From Thiohalocapsa halophila (GTDB lineage Bacteria > Pseudomonadota > Gammaproteobacteria > Chromatiales > Chromatiaceae), in NCBI RefSeq assembly GCF_016583825.1, contig NZ_NRRV01000008.1:1-64000 (forward strand): a DNA stretch of 64,000 nt. Direction: 5' to 3'. The stretch's first letter is position 1; each line of letters opens with the position of its first letter. This document shows positions 53,625-62,486 of the stretch, piece after piece. The notes beneath the pieces were generated by a model. It was not told the origin of the DNA. It worked only from the letters and a program-made list of their open reading frames with translations, and did not search any database. Position numbers and translations under genes: made by a program.

Positions 53625-54239
53625 ATGTCATCGCGCATACCGGACTCCGCGGGCGCCTCGCGCCGGGAGCTGGCGGTGTCGGCGCTCGCGGCGGCTGTCG
53701 CCGTGGTGCTGATCCTGGCCCTCGGCTTCCTCGCCGGGCGCTGGCAGGTACTGGACGAGCGTCCGGTGTTTCAGCCGCCGACGTCCAGCCTGCCGCGGCT
53801 GCCCGAGCGCCTGGCGGCCCAGGGCCGCAGCGTCTATGTACCGGCCTACTCCCACATCTATCGCAACACCGGCGAGACGGTGCCGCTGGCCATCACCTTG
53901 AGTGTGCGCAACACCGACGCCGCCGAGCCCATCCGCATCGACCGGGTGCGCTACTTCGACGGCGACGGTCAGCTGGTGCGGGAGCAGTCCGAGGCGCCCC
54001 TGGTGCTGGCGCCGATGGCCACCGCGTCCTTCCTGGTGAAGGCGCAAGACCCGAGCGGCGGCTCCGGGGCCAATTTCCTAGTGGATTGGTCGGCGCGGGA
54101 GTCCGTGAGCATGCCGCTGATCGAGGCGGTGATGGTCGGCGACGACGGCTTGTCCTTCAAGAGCCGGGGCGTGGCGGCGCAGCCGGAGGCCGCCGCGGCG
54201 CGCAAGGACGCGCACGACACGAGCCCGCGCGCCGAGTAA
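53625..54239 (+). CDS. DUF3124 family membrane-anchored protein
   Basis: A 204-residue protein with one N-terminal helix (LAVSALAAAVAVVLILALGFLAG, about 16-38) and a periplasmic beta-domain: GRSVYVPAYSHIYRNTGETVPLAITLSVRNTDAAEPIRIDRVRYFDGDGQLV, ending FLVDWSARESVSMPLIEAVMVG. This is the DUF3124 pattern (the VYVPxYSHIY motif). Function is unknown. It sits between the DUF3611 gene (31 bp) and the antiporter subunit E gene (63 bp), and so may belong to the same transcript. Confidence 0.75.
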   Translation: MSSRIPDSAGASRRELAVSALAAAVAVVLILALGFLAGRWQVLDERPVFQPPTSSLPRLPERLAAQGRSVYVPAYSHIYRNTGETVPLAITLSVRNTDAAEPIRIDRVRYFDGDGQLVREQSEAPLVLAPMATASFLVKAQDPSGGSGANFLVDWSARESVSMPLIEAVMVGDDGLSFKSRGVAAQPEAAAARKDAHDTSPRAE

Positions 54240-54302
54240 CATGCGCCGTCGTTGAGCCCCGGCTGCCGCCGGCCTCGCACGTCACCCTTTGCTGGAGCGG
54301 TC

Positions 54303-54848
54303 ATGTCCCCTGGATCGGCGCCACCGCATCGCCTGCGCGCCTTCGTCGTGCGTACGCTGCTGTTGTTCGGTTTTTGGCTGTTGCTGCTGGAGCCGGAATC
54401 CCTGGCGCTTGCGGTGATGGGCGTGGACTGGGCCGTCGGCGCCGTCGCGGCGCTCGCGGCAGCGGCGCTGAGTCTGCGGCTGCTCCCCCCTGCGCGGCGT
54501 GCGCCGCGCCTTTGGCCGCTGTTGCGCTTCCTGGTGCGCTTCCCGGTGCAGTCCCTGGTGGCGGGGCTGGATGTGGCGCGTCGGGCCCTGGACCCGCGCC
54601 TGCCGGTCAGATCTACCCTGTTGCAACACCGAACGGCGCTGCCCCCCGGCACGAGCCGAACGCTCTTCGGCGCGCTCTCCAGCCAGATACCGGGGACGCT
54701 GGCGGTGGATCTCGACGACCCGGGTCGGTTGTTGTATCACTGCCTGTATCGGCCCGATGCTGCGGGGCGCGGCTTGGCCGCGGACGAGGCCCTGTTCCGC
54801 AAGCTGCTGGGGCAGGGCAGTGCGCGCGGCGGGGAGCCGCCGGCATGA
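54303..54848 (+). CDS. mrpE: Mrp/Mnh-type Na+/H+ antiporter subunit E
   Basis: A 181-residue membrane subunit with an N-terminal hydrophobic pair (TLLLFGFWLLLLEP, then WAVGAVAALAAAALSL). The amphipathic region RFLVRFPVQSLVAGLDVARRALDPR is followed by the conserved tail QIPGTLAVDLDDPGRLLYHCL. MrpE is needed for assembly and activity of the complex. The ATG at 54303 starts the six-gene antiporter operon; the next gene overlaps by 4 bp (ATGA). Confidence 0.85.
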   Translation: MSPGSAPPHRLRAFVVRTLLLFGFWLLLLEPESLALAVMGVDWAVGAVAALAAAALSLRLLPPARRAPRLWPLLRFLVRFPVQSLVAGLDVARRALDPRLPVRSTLLQHRTALPPGTSRTLFGALSSQIPGTLAVDLDDPGRLLYHCLYRPDAAGRGLAADEALFRKLLGQGSARGGEPPA

Positions 54849-55201
54849 CCGCCTTCCTGGTCGGCGCCGGGGTGCTCATTTTGCTGACGGTGCTGCTCGG
54901 GCTGCTGCATATCCTGCGCGGGCCCGGCGATGCCGAGCGCATCATGGCCGTCAATCTGCTCGGCACCGGCGGGGTGGCGGCGCTGCTGCTGCTCGGCAGC
55001 GCCGCGGACCTGGCCGCGGCGACGGACCTGGCGCTGGTGCTGGTGTTGTTGGCGGCCTTCGCCGGCGTGGCCTTCGTCGCCGGGCTCGGCGCAGCCTCGG
55101 GGCGGACGCCGCCGGCCGACGCCGCGGATCGATCAACCGACGAAGGCCCCGGCGCAGCCGCTGCCGAGCCGCCCCGACGGCAGCCGCGGGCGGGCGACTG
55201 A
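54845..55201 (+). CDS. mrpF: Mrp/Mnh-type antiporter subunit F
   Basis: A 118-residue subunit with three helices (about 3-22, 33-53, 58-82): RGPGDAERIMAVNLLGTGGVAALLLLGSA and ATDLALVLVLLAAFAGVAFV are the family core. The C-terminal 35 residues are Ala/Pro/Asp-rich and longer than in typical MrpF (about 90 residues). It overlaps mrpE by 4 bp and shares a base with the mrpG start. Confidence 0.85.
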   Translation: MTAFLVGAGVLILLTVLLGLLHILRGPGDAERIMAVNLLGTGGVAALLLLGSAADLAAATDLALVLVLLAAFAGVAFVAGLGAASGRTPPADAADRSTDEGPGAAAAEPPRRQPRAGD

Positions 55202-55545
55202 TGGACTGGCGGGATGTCTTGACCCTGACTCTGGTGAGCCTGGGCGCCCTTTTCTTCGTGGCGGGCTACGTCGGTCTCGCGCGTTTTCCGAATGCCTTGA
55301 GCCGCATGCACGCCCTGAGCGAGGTGGACACCGTCGGCCTCGGACTGGTGATTCTCGGCCTGCTGCCCCAGGCGAGCTGGCCCTTCGGGATGCTCAAGCT
55401 GATCGCACTGTGGCTGGTGGTGTTGCTCGCCGGCGGCACCACCGGCCAGATGCTGGCCGGAGCGATCCACGCCGGTATCGGCGACAACGACGACGCGGCG
55501 AGCGCCGGGTCCAAGCCCGGCAACAGCCGTCGGAGTGCCGGCTGA
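55201..55545 (+). CDS. mrpG: Mrp/Mnh-type antiporter subunit G
   Basis: A 114-residue subunit with three helices. LGALFFVAGYVGLARFPNALSRMHALSEVDTVGLGLVILGLL is the conserved MrpG core with the RxPxxxxRxH motif, and LIALWLVVLLAGGTTGQMLAGAIH follows. The start overlaps the mrpF stop (TGATG). Confidence 0.88.
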   Translation: MDWRDVLTLTLVSLGALFFVAGYVGLARFPNALSRMHALSEVDTVGLGLVILGLLPQASWPFGMLKLIALWLVVLLAGGTTGQMLAGAIHAGIGDNDDAASAGSKPGNSRRSAG

Positions 55546-56519
55546 TGCCCGACTTGCCGCTGCCGGACGCGCGCTTTGCGGACATTCCCCTGGGACTCGC
55601 GCTCCTGGTGCTGGCCCTGTGGCTGATCGCGACCCGGCGCGACCGCTCGGCCGTGATCGGCTTCACCGCCTATGGCCTGCTGGTGGCGGTGGTCTGGGTG
55701 CGGCTCGGGGCCATTGACGTCGCCCTAACGGAGGCCGCCCTCGGCGGCGGTCTCATGGGGCTCTTGCTGCTCACCGCCGCGGCCCGGCTCGGCGAGCCCC
55801 GGGGGCAGCCGGCGCCGCCGATGTTCATGCGCCTGCTGGTGGGCCTGCTCTGCGTCGGCGTGACTGGCGTGCTGGCGGTCGTGGTGCTGTCGCTGCCGAC
55901 GCCGGCGCCCAACCTGGTGGCGGCGGTGGCCGAGCATCAGCACACCACCGAGCTGGGCAATCCGGTGGCCGCGGTGCTGGTGGCCTTTCGCGCTGTGGAC
56001 ACCCTGCTGGAGTCCGTGGTGCTGGCGCTGGCGGTGATCGTGCTCTGGTCCTTCGCGCCCGATGCCGCCTGGGGCGAGCGCCCGCGCACCCTGGAGCTCG
56101 GCACCCCGGGCCCGGCGCTGGTGCTGCTGGCACGGCTGCTGCCGCCGCTGGGGCTGGTGGTGGGCGTGCACCTGTTCTGGGCCGGCGCCGACGACCCGGG
56201 CGGTCCGTTTCAGGCCGGTGCGGTGCTCGCCGCCATGGCGACGCTGATGTGGCTGGCGCGGCTCGGGGCGCCGCCGCCGGTGCAGAGCCGGCTCACGCGC
56301 GTCGGCCTCGTCGTCGGTCCGTTGGTGTTCCTGCTCATCGGCCTCGCTGGCGTGGTCGCCGCGGACGCCTTTCTCGGCTATCCGGAGGGCCTGACCAAGC
56401 CCCTGATCCTGATCATCGAGGCGGTCAAGACGCTGTCGGTGGCCGTGGCTCTGGCCCTGCTCGTCGCCGGCCCGCCGGCGTTGCCCGGCAACCATCTGCC
56501 ATCGCGCGCGGCTTCATGA
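55545..56519 (+). CDS. mrpB: Fused Mrp subunit: MrpA C-terminal (DUF4040/MbhD-E-like) plus MrpB domains
   Basis: A 324-residue membrane protein. Residues 15-75 are a DUF4040/MbhD-like helix triple (VIGFTAYGLLVAVVWVRLGAIDVALTEAALGGGLMG), and 80-165 are MbhE-like with NPVAAVLVAFRAVDTLLESVVLALAV. Residues 190-315 are the MnhB domain (LLPPLGLVVGVHLFWAGADDPGGPFQAGAVLAA). In canonical Mrp systems these are the tail of the large MrpA and the separate MrpB. Here they are fused, and the NuoL-like N-terminal body of MrpA is absent. Overlaps: TGATG with mrpG and ATGA with mrpC. Confidence 0.82.
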   Translation: MPDLPLPDARFADIPLGLALLVLALWLIATRRDRSAVIGFTAYGLLVAVVWVRLGAIDVALTEAALGGGLMGLLLLTAAARLGEPRGQPAPPMFMRLLVGLLCVGVTGVLAVVVLSLPTPAPNLVAAVAEHQHTTELGNPVAAVLVAFRAVDTLLESVVLALAVIVLWSFAPDAAWGERPRTLELGTPGPALVLLARLLPPLGLVVGVHLFWAGADDPGGPFQAGAVLAAMATLMWLARLGAPPPVQSRLTRVGLVVGPLVFLLIGLAGVVAADAFLGYPEGLTKPLILIIEAVKTLSVAVALALLVAGPPALPGNHLPSRAAS

Positions 56520-56896
56520 CCCTCTCTGTGACCGAGGCCCAGCTCTACGGGCTCTGCGGCGCCGGTCTCATCGGCATCGGGCTCTACGGCGCCATCCTCG
56601 GGCCCAGCGCCCTGCGGCGGCTGCTCGCCTTCAACCTCATCAGCAGCGGCGTGTTCATCGTCTTCGGTGCCATCGCCAGGCGCGGCGGGCTCGCCGGCGG
56701 CGCGGCGAGCGATCCGGTGCCTCAGGCGCTGGTGATCACCGGGCTGGTGGTGGCCTTCGCGGCGACGGCGCTTGCGGTGGCACTGCTGATTCGTCTGGCG
56801 GCGCTGCAGCCGAAGACGGCGCGGTCGAGCCCCCTCGCAGAGCTGGCAAAGCGTCGCTACGACGCCTTCGACCCTTGGGGGGGCGGCAAGGCCTGA
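56516..56896 (+). CDS. mrpC: Mrp/Mnh-type antiporter subunit C (NuoK-like)
   Basis: A 126-residue, three-helix subunit homologous to NuoK of complex I: LYGLCGAGLIGIGLYGAIL, LRRLLAFNLISSGVFIVFGAIA, then DPVPQALVITGLVVAFAATALAVALLIRL with the conserved DPxPQALVLTxIV motif. It overlaps the MrpB fusion gene by 4 bp and is followed 2 bp later by mrpD. Confidence 0.9.
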   Translation: MTLSVTEAQLYGLCGAGLIGIGLYGAILGPSALRRLLAFNLISSGVFIVFGAIARRGGLAGGAASDPVPQALVITGLVVAFAATALAVALLIRLAALQPKTARSSPLAELAKRRYDAFDPWGGGKA

Positions 56897-56898
56897 AC

Positions 56899-58707
56899 AT
56901 GAGCCTGCCGGAGGTCCTTGCGCCGTGGCTCGACGGTCCACGCGCCGCCGAGCTGTTGTTCCCGCTGCTGGCGCTGCCGGTGCTCGCGCTGCTGCTCGCG
57001 CCGTTGCTCGGCGCTCGCGGCGCCCGGCTGCTGACGCTGGCGACTCTCCTGCTTGGCTTGGGGCTGGCGCTGGCCGCCGCGGCGGCGCTGACCGCGGCCG
57101 ATGCACCCCTGGTCTATGCCCTGGGCGGCTGGGCCGCACCGCTGGGCGTGGTGCTGCAGTTGGACGGGCCGGCGGCGCTGATGCTGCTGCTGACGGCCTT
57201 CGTGCTCTCGGCCGTGGGCCTGCATGCGGCGCGGGACTTCGGCGTCGCCGCCGTCGGGCGGCGGGCGACCCTCGCGTTCTGGATGCTGCTGCTCGGCGTC
57301 TGGGCGGGGCTGAACGGCCTGTTCCTCGGTCGCGATCTGTTCAACCTCTATGTGGCCATCGAGGTGCTCACCTTCTCCGCCGTGCCCCTGGTGTGCCTCA
57401 AGGGCGGGGCGGGGCAGCTCACGGCGGCCTTCCGCTACCTGCTGTTCGCACTGCTGGGCTCCGCGCTGTATCTGCTGGGGGCAGGGCTGATGCTGGGCCT
57501 GCACGGCACCCTGGATATCGGGCAGATTGCGGAGCGGCTCGGCGGGCTTATGATGGCGGAGGGCGTTGACCCGGCGGCCGCCGATGAGTCCGTCCGCATG
57601 GCCTCGCTGGTGGCGGTGGCCCTGATGAGCACCGGGCTGCTTGCCAAGACCGCGCTGATGCCGCTGCATCTGTGGCTGCCGCCGGCCCACGGCGGTGCGC
57701 CGGCGCCGGCGAGCGCGGTGCTCTCGGCCCTGGTGGTGAAGGGATCCTTCTTTCTGCTGTTCCGACTGTGGCTGGACCTGGTGCCGGATCTGCGGGCGTT
57801 GGACGTGGGCCTGCTGTTGGGGGTGCTGGGCGCCTTCGCGATCCTGCTCGGCAATGCGATGGCGCTGATGCAGGAGCGGCTCAAGCTCTTGGTGGCCTAC
57901 TCGACGCTGGCCCAGCTTGGCTATCTGTTCCTGCTCTTCCCGCTGGCCGGTGCCGGCGGGCCGGCGGTGACGGCGGCGTTGGTGCAGGTGGTCTCCCATG
58001 CCCTGGCCAAAGCCGCTTTGTTCCTGCTCGCCGGGCGGGTGCTGGCGGCCTTCGGGCATGACCGGCTGCCGCGGCTCGACGGCTTCGGTCGGGCGCTGCC
58101 GGGGACCCTGCTGGTGCTGCTGCTGGCGGGTCTTGCGCTGGTGGGGCTGCCGCCGAGCGGAGGCTATCTCGTGAAGACGCTCTACGGACAGGCGGCGGGC
58201 GCCGACGCCTGGTGGTGGCGGCTGGTGCTGGACCTGGGCGGGCTGTTGTCGGCCGCCTATCTGGCGCGGATTCTGGCGGTGGCCCTGCGGCCGCCGGCGC
58301 CCGCAGCGCCGGGGACAACGCCGAAGGCCGGCTCCCGCGTCGGCACCCTGGGCCTGCTGGTGCCCGGGCTGTTGGCGCTCGGGGCTCTGCTGCTCGGGCT
58401 GCTGCCGCCGTCGCTGTTCGCGCTGTTGGACATCGGCCGGGCCGATATGGGCTCTGCAACCGCGGTTGCCGAGGTTATGCGGACCGCGCTCACGCCCGCC
58501 GTCTTCTGGAGCAGCACCGGGCCGGTGCTCGTGGTGGCGCTGGCCGTAATGCTGTTCCACATCGGCGGCGACTCGGCCTGGCAGCGGGGCATCGGCGCCG
58601 CGGGGCGCGAGCTGGCTGGCATCGAGGGCGACCTACGGGAATGGCGCGTCGCCGGCGCCTTGCTGCTGATGATCTTCCTCGCCCAAGTCCTTGCCGTTCT
58701 GCCCTGA
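56899..58707 (+). CDS. mrpD: Mrp/Mnh-type antiporter subunit D (NuoM/N-like proton-translocating subunit)
   Basis: The only large ion-translocating subunit of this operon, 602 residues and about 14 helices. It carries the proton-channel core of the NuoL/M/N family: LFNLYVAIEVLTFSAVPLVCLKG with the TM5 Glu, LLAKTALMPLHLWLPPAHGGAPAPASAVLSALVVKG with the TM7 Lys and broken helix, and LLVAYSTLAQLGYLFLLFPL with the TM8 Lys. VVSHALAKAALFLLAG contributes the central Lys, and GLPPSGGYLVKTL the TM12 region. About 100 extra residues at the C-terminus contain further helices. It exchanges H+ for Na+ (or K+) together with the other subunits. Confidence 0.92.
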   Translation: MSLPEVLAPWLDGPRAAELLFPLLALPVLALLLAPLLGARGARLLTLATLLLGLGLALAAAAALTAADAPLVYALGGWAAPLGVVLQLDGPAALMLLLTAFVLSAVGLHAARDFGVAAVGRRATLAFWMLLLGVWAGLNGLFLGRDLFNLYVAIEVLTFSAVPLVCLKGGAGQLTAAFRYLLFALLGSALYLLGAGLMLGLHGTLDIGQIAERLGGLMMAEGVDPAAADESVRMASLVAVALMSTGLLAKTALMPLHLWLPPAHGGAPAPASAVLSALVVKGSFFLLFRLWLDLVPDLRALDVGLLLGVLGAFAILLGNAMALMQERLKLLVAYSTLAQLGYLFLLFPLAGAGGPAVTAALVQVVSHALAKAALFLLAGRVLAAFGHDRLPRLDGFGRALPGTLLVLLLAGLALVGLPPSGGYLVKTLYGQAAGADAWWWRLVLDLGGLLSAAYLARILAVALRPPAPAAPGTTPKAGSRVGTLGLLVPGLLALGALLLGLLPPSLFALLDIGRADMGSATAVAEVMRTALTPAVFWSSTGPVLVVALAVMLFHIGGDSAWQRGIGAAGRELAGIEGDLREWRVAGALLLMIFLAQVLAVLP

Positions 58708-58801
58708 CGGGTCCCGCGGTCGGCGTTGGCGCCGTCGGCCGCCCGCAGCGACGCCGGCGCCGCGGCGCTCGCCATGACGGCGGCTCGCGGCTTGACGGGC
58801 G

Positions 58802-59092
58802 CTAGTCGTCGTCCCGGGCGGCCTTCACCCGCTCCGCCTCCGCGAGGACGTCGATGATCTCCTGCTCGGTGACCGTGCCATCGGCTCTGGCCTGCTCGGC
58901 GAGGGGCGCTACCTCCGGGAAGCGCTCGACGACCCGGTCCAGCTTCTGGAGCTGATCGGGGGTAGCCGGCATTTCGATGGGCTGCCCGGCCTGCTCGCTG
59001 TTGCCATCGCCGCAGCCCGGCAACAGCAGGGCCGCGGAAAGCACTGCGGGCAGGAGCGGCAAGGTCGGGGCAAGGTGGGCGGGCTTGTGCAT
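58802..59092 (-). CDS. Small hypothetical lipoprotein
   Basis: A 96-residue lipoprotein. The signal region LPLLPAVLSAALLLPGC has lipobox LLPGC. The mature part is acidic and helical (TPDQLQKLDRVVERFPEVAPLAEQARADGTVTEQEIIDVLAEAERVKA). The DGTVTEQEIIDVLAEA segment resembles one EF-hand-like helix-loop-helix, so calcium binding is possible but unproven. It converges on mrpD. Confidence 0.65.
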   Translation of the reverse strand: MHKPAHLAPTLPLLPAVLSAALLLPGCGDGNSEQAGQPIEMPATPDQLQKLDRVVERFPEVAPLAEQARADGTVTEQEIIDVLAEAERVKAARDDD

Positions 59093-59186
59093 GGGCGGGT
59101 ACTCGATCTGGCAAAGGGGTCAGGCAAGGGCGCCGTCGAACAAAAGGGCGGGGTCGCTGCCGGTGTCTGGGCGGTCCGCAACGGCC

Positions 59187-59849
59187 TCAGGCCTGGCTCA
59201 TCTGCCATTCCACGGCATGGCGCACCAGCTCGCCGCCACTGGCGAGCTGCAGCTTGCGCTTGATCTTGTCGCGGTGCGTCTCGACGGTTTTCACGCTCAG
59301 GTGCAGGCGCGTGGCGATCTGGGACGTGGAGAGCCCTTGGCCGATGAGCCCGAAGACCTCGAGCTCGCGGTCGCTCAGGTCTTCGATGCTGGAGCTGCCG
59401 GCATCCTTTTTCTTGGCGAAGCCGTTGACGAGGCGCTCTACCATGGTCTCGCTGAGGTAGACGCGTCCGCCTAGCACTGTGCGGATGGCGTCCAGAATCT
59501 GCTCGATACGCTGGTGCTTGTTGGCATAGCCCAGGGCGCCGGCATTGACGGCACGCTCGGCGAACAGCGCCTCGTCGTGCATGGAAAATACCAGCATCTT
59601 GAGCCCGGGTACGTGCGTCTTCAGTCGCTTGATGAGCTCGATGCCGCTGCCGTCTTCAAGCGACAGGTCGATGATGGCAAGATCCGGGCTGGCGTCCTCG
59701 ATCACTGCGACGGCGTCGCGGACGCTGCCCGTCTCGGCACAGACGGTGAGATCCGGCTCCTCCTCGATGAGGCGCCGCAGGCCTGCCCGGGCCACCGGAT
59801 GGTCATCCACGAGGACAATGCGGCTGCGGGTGCTCTGCGGTACGGCCAT
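59187..59849 (-). CDS. NarL/FixJ-family response regulator
   Basis: A 220-residue transcription factor. The receiver (10-128) has VDDH, phospho-acceptor D61 in LAIIDLSLEDGSG, and the conserved Thr/Lys side in FSMHDEALFAERA and GYANKHQ. A linker leads to a LuxR-type helix-turn-helix (LSDRELEVFGLIGQGLSTSQIATRLHLSVKTVETHRDKIKRKL, about 155-200). No cognate kinase gene is adjacent, so its stimulus is unknown. The ATG at 59849 begins directly before the receiver. Confidence 0.92.
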   Translation of the reverse strand: MAVPQSTRSRIVLVDDHPVARAGLRRLIEEEPDLTVCAETGSVRDAVAVIEDASPDLAIIDLSLEDGSGIELIKRLKTHVPGLKMLVFSMHDEALFAERAVNAGALGYANKHQRIEQILDAIRTVLGGRVYLSETMVERLVNGFAKKKDAGSSSIEDLSDRELEVFGLIGQGLSTSQIATRLHLSVKTVETHRDKIKRKLQLASGGELVRHAVEWQMSQA

Positions 59850-60182
59850 GTCAGTGTTTTTGTCTCCTCACGGACCCGGATGCCAACGACCGCGCGCGCC
59901 AGGATGACGGCGGTCAAGCACCAGCGCCGGAGCATGCCAGAGACTTGCCTGCACGCCTATGGCGTTACGCCTTAGTATTTCTGGGGTTGGAATCAGTGGA
60001 TTGGCGCACGGTAGCGGAAGCGGAGAGCCGGTAAACTCCACCATGCCGGCCGAGCTGACATAGTTCCATCCCCTGCTGGCTTGCCCCTGCTGGCTTGGGT
60101 TTCCCGAGATGGCGACCGGCTCCGTTGACAACGGGTCGGGGCATGCCGTTGCAGTGTGCATTCTCAAAACATGAGTTGGGGC
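59850..60182 (+). other. Divergent intergenic region, nothing recognised
   Basis: About 330 bp between the NarL-type regulator and the RRM-like gene. It presumably carries both promoters; no repeat or RNA is recognised. Confidence 0.4.
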
Positions 60183-60572
60183 ATGGCCACCAATAAAGCG
60201 TCCCTCCTGCTGATCCTCCCCTCCCTGCCAGCGTCAGTCAATTGCAAGACAATCAGGCGTTTGGTGCGCGATGGATTGGCGGACTGCGGATACGGCAGCC
60301 TCGCTCGACTGCTCGCAGTGACACGATGTACGGTTTTGACCGTCACGGACCCCGCCAATGGCCGGCGCGAATACCACGGCCTTGTTCAAGTCAAACCTGC
60401 CAAGGCGGCCATGGACGTGATCGAAGCCCTGAGCGGTCAAGAGCTGTGCGGTCGTCAGATCATTGTCAGGCGCTACCAGCAGCGCTCGGGAAGCGGCAGT
60501 GAGCTAGGCGCCCCTGCGCTACGCAGCGAGCGTCGGCGCAGAGATTTGAAGCTCGACATCTTCGATATCTGA
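60183..60572 (+). CDS. RRM-like putative RNA-binding protein
   Basis: About 129 residues. SVNCKTIRRLVRDGLADCGYGSLARLLAVTRCTVLTVTDPANGRREYHGLVQVKPAKAAMDVIEALSGQELCGRQIIVRRY has the strand-helix order of an RNA recognition motif. The GLVQVKP strand stands where RNP1 is expected, and the IEALSGQELCGRQIIVR ending is very RRM-like. The aromatic RNP residues are mostly lacking, so binding may be altered. The basic tail ends LKLDIFDI. Start options are 60183, 60171 (both ATG) or 60156 (GTG). Some bacterial RRM proteins act in cold or stress RNA handling; the role here is unknown. Confidence 0.55.
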   Translation: MATNKASLLLILPSLPASVNCKTIRRLVRDGLADCGYGSLARLLAVTRCTVLTVTDPANGRREYHGLVQVKPAKAAMDVIEALSGQELCGRQIIVRRYQQRSGSGSELGAPALRSERRRRDLKLDIFDI

Positions 60573-60746
60573 CCGTTTTCGTTTTCTTCTTTCTCAACGA
60601 GCTCGACTCAGAGCTTGAGCTGACCCGCGAGATCGGCCGCCGGCTGCGTGCCGCGCGCCACGAGCGCATCCTGGAGAGGCTGGTGCGGCGGGCGCCGGCG
60701 GCTGAAGGGGAGGGGGTGGGTACCGCCAACCTGGCAATTGATCCGA

Positions 60747-61148
60747 TCACGCTGCCAATTGCAGGTAGGTCGCCTTGAACTCGTCACGTTGTGCTTTGTC
60801 TGCCGGGTCGTAGCCGGCGGCTTCCATTTTCTCACGCAGCCAGGTTGGCAGGGGTCCGCGTGAGTAGCTCTGCGCTGGATTCTCGGGATCGACATAGCGC
60901 GTCGCGTCACCCGAGGCACGTCTTGCGGACCGACCGCGACGACCCTTGCTCAGCTGCGCCACCACGTCATCCAAGCTATAGCCGCGAGCCTGGATCTGCT
61001 CACGGAGCTCGTCGATGAAGGCAGCGAGCTCGGCGGCCTGTTGCGCGCGCAACGCCTCTCGCAAGGCATTCTCGTTGGCTTCGAGCTGCGCGAGCTGGGC
61101 CTGGATCTCTTCAACGGACTGGGGCGCAGATGCTTGTCTCTTCGGCAT
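60747..61148 (-). CDS. H-NS family nucleoid protein
   Basis: A 133-residue DNA-binding protein. The N-terminal oligomerisation helix is SVEEIQAQLAQLEANENALREALRAQQAAELAAFIDELREQI. A linker (LSKGRRGRSARRASG) and the C-terminal H-NS domain (TRYVDPENPAQSYSRGPLPTWLREKMEAAGYDP) follow. The DNA-contact loop is YSRGPLP rather than the common TWTGRGRxP. H-NS proteins silence AT-rich or foreign DNA. The ATG at 61148 has AGGAG at ideal spacing. It borders the eroded island next to tRNA-Ala. Confidence 0.85.
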   Translation of the reverse strand: MPKRQASAPQSVEEIQAQLAQLEANENALREALRAQQAAELAAFIDELREQIQARGYSLDDVVAQLSKGRRGRSARRASGDATRYVDPENPAQSYSRGPLPTWLREKMEAAGYDPADKAQRDEFKATYLQLAA

Positions 61149-62264
61149 TGTTGATCTCCTCAATGGTGCTTTCTGAAAATGGAGTAGCTCGCGCAAGGGT
61201 TCGACGAACGGCAGCTCAGGCGATGGCGCTTTTGCGCGCCTGCGGAGGCTGTGCGCTCGGTGTGCTGTTGCGGCCGTCGACGCCGACGCAGTGAGGTCTG
61301 TGCGCGCAGGCTTTCCTGTTGCGCTGTGGTCACGGGTTGCACCGGAGGCTTGCGGTTCGACGCGGATGTAGCGAGGGTATTCCGGCGCCTGCACAGCGTC
61401 AGCGGCCGCTGACTTATGAAGCGGATGTGACGATACGTTAAATGACCAATGGGTGTCAAAGCATGCCGCTTCCAATGGTGAGCTGCTGGCTCAGGCAGCG
61501 AGTGCTGATCGGCGTCATCATGGCGGCTGGATATTGCGTCGGCAGCGGTGCCGTGGAAATGCCCGATTCAACGACGGCGGGCAGTCGCGGCGGAGATGCC
61601 ACGCCTGCAGACGCGGCGCTCGCGGTGACGGGGTGCACCGCGCGGATACCGCGAATATCCGCTACCCCGTGCAGAGCCGGCGTGCATGTGGGCAGTTGGG
61701 CCGACAGCTCTGGGTCGGGAGAGCTTGGGTGCGGAATCAGTCGCTCGACGAGCTGCACAAGGCCTACTCAAAGCAAAAGAGTCATCAAGGGCTCGCCGGA
61801 ATATTTGCACCCGATGGCATTAGACGGCATAGCGGGGCGCGAACAATATGACGCGCCCAAAACCGTAATCGCGTCATTGGCCTTGGTAGAGAAGCAAAAG
61901 ATCTATTATCTATAGGCCTTGATCATAACTCCGACCACTCGGGCGGCGCGGGGCGGGTGGACCGCTGAGCTGACCGCTGGGGGCAGTGGATGCCTAATCG
62001 TTCGGTGTGCAAGGAAGCCGATGCGCTCCTCGCCAAGTGGCAACCGAGGCGCACCAGAAGAATCGATGGGCCAGCAGCCGAGCCGCAAGAGCGAAGAGCT
62101 GATGGTTGGGTATCTGCATGCCGGTCGCGCAGACAAGCACCCCTGAATCTGCCGTCGCGACCCGAATGCCGTTGAGCACCTGCGCGAGCACCTTCTTAGA
62201 GTATGGATCGCCGACACGACGCCGGCGAAGCGTGCCGATGCACGCCACCGCACGCAAGGTGATG
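61149..62264. other. Eroded region between the H-NS gene and the integrase remnant
   Basis: Over 1.1 kb with no intact gene. Open frames at 61442-61915 (plus) and 61994-62389 (minus) show patches that look protein-like (for example DELHKAYSKQKSHQG and VLVCATGMQIPNHQLFALAARLL) but no recognisable family or proper start. The base composition is mixed and less GC-biased than its surroundings. It is probably decayed island DNA. Confidence 0.4.
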
Positions 62265-62396
62265 CTAGAAGGGACTGGTTCTCGGGCGAAGTATTGCCCG
62301 CAGAGCGGAAGGGTATTCTGCCACGAAGACGGGCGACGCCTCGGTGACCTCAAGCGCAGCTTCGCGAAAGCCTGCGAGCGGGCCGGCATAGGCTAA
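62265..62396 (+). pseudogene. Tyrosine recombinase (phage-type integrase) remnant
   Basis: The frame encodes AKYCPQSGRVFCHEDGRRLG, then DLKRSFAKACERAGIG and a stop. This is the segment just before the catalytic HxLRH motif in phage-type integrases (VFxxxDGxPLxDxKxSFxxACRRAGI). Everything downstream, including the catalytic His, Arg and Tyr, is missing. It ends 14 bp from the 3' end of tRNA-Ala, the classic integrase position. Confidence 0.6.
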
Positions 62397-62410
62397 GCCA
62401 CTGAAAAGAT

Positions 62411-62486
<76 letters not shown>

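Noticed and set aside
56857-58560. 567-residue frame antisense to mrpD
   Set aside because: Gln/His/Arg-rich shadow of hydrophobic codons on the other strand.
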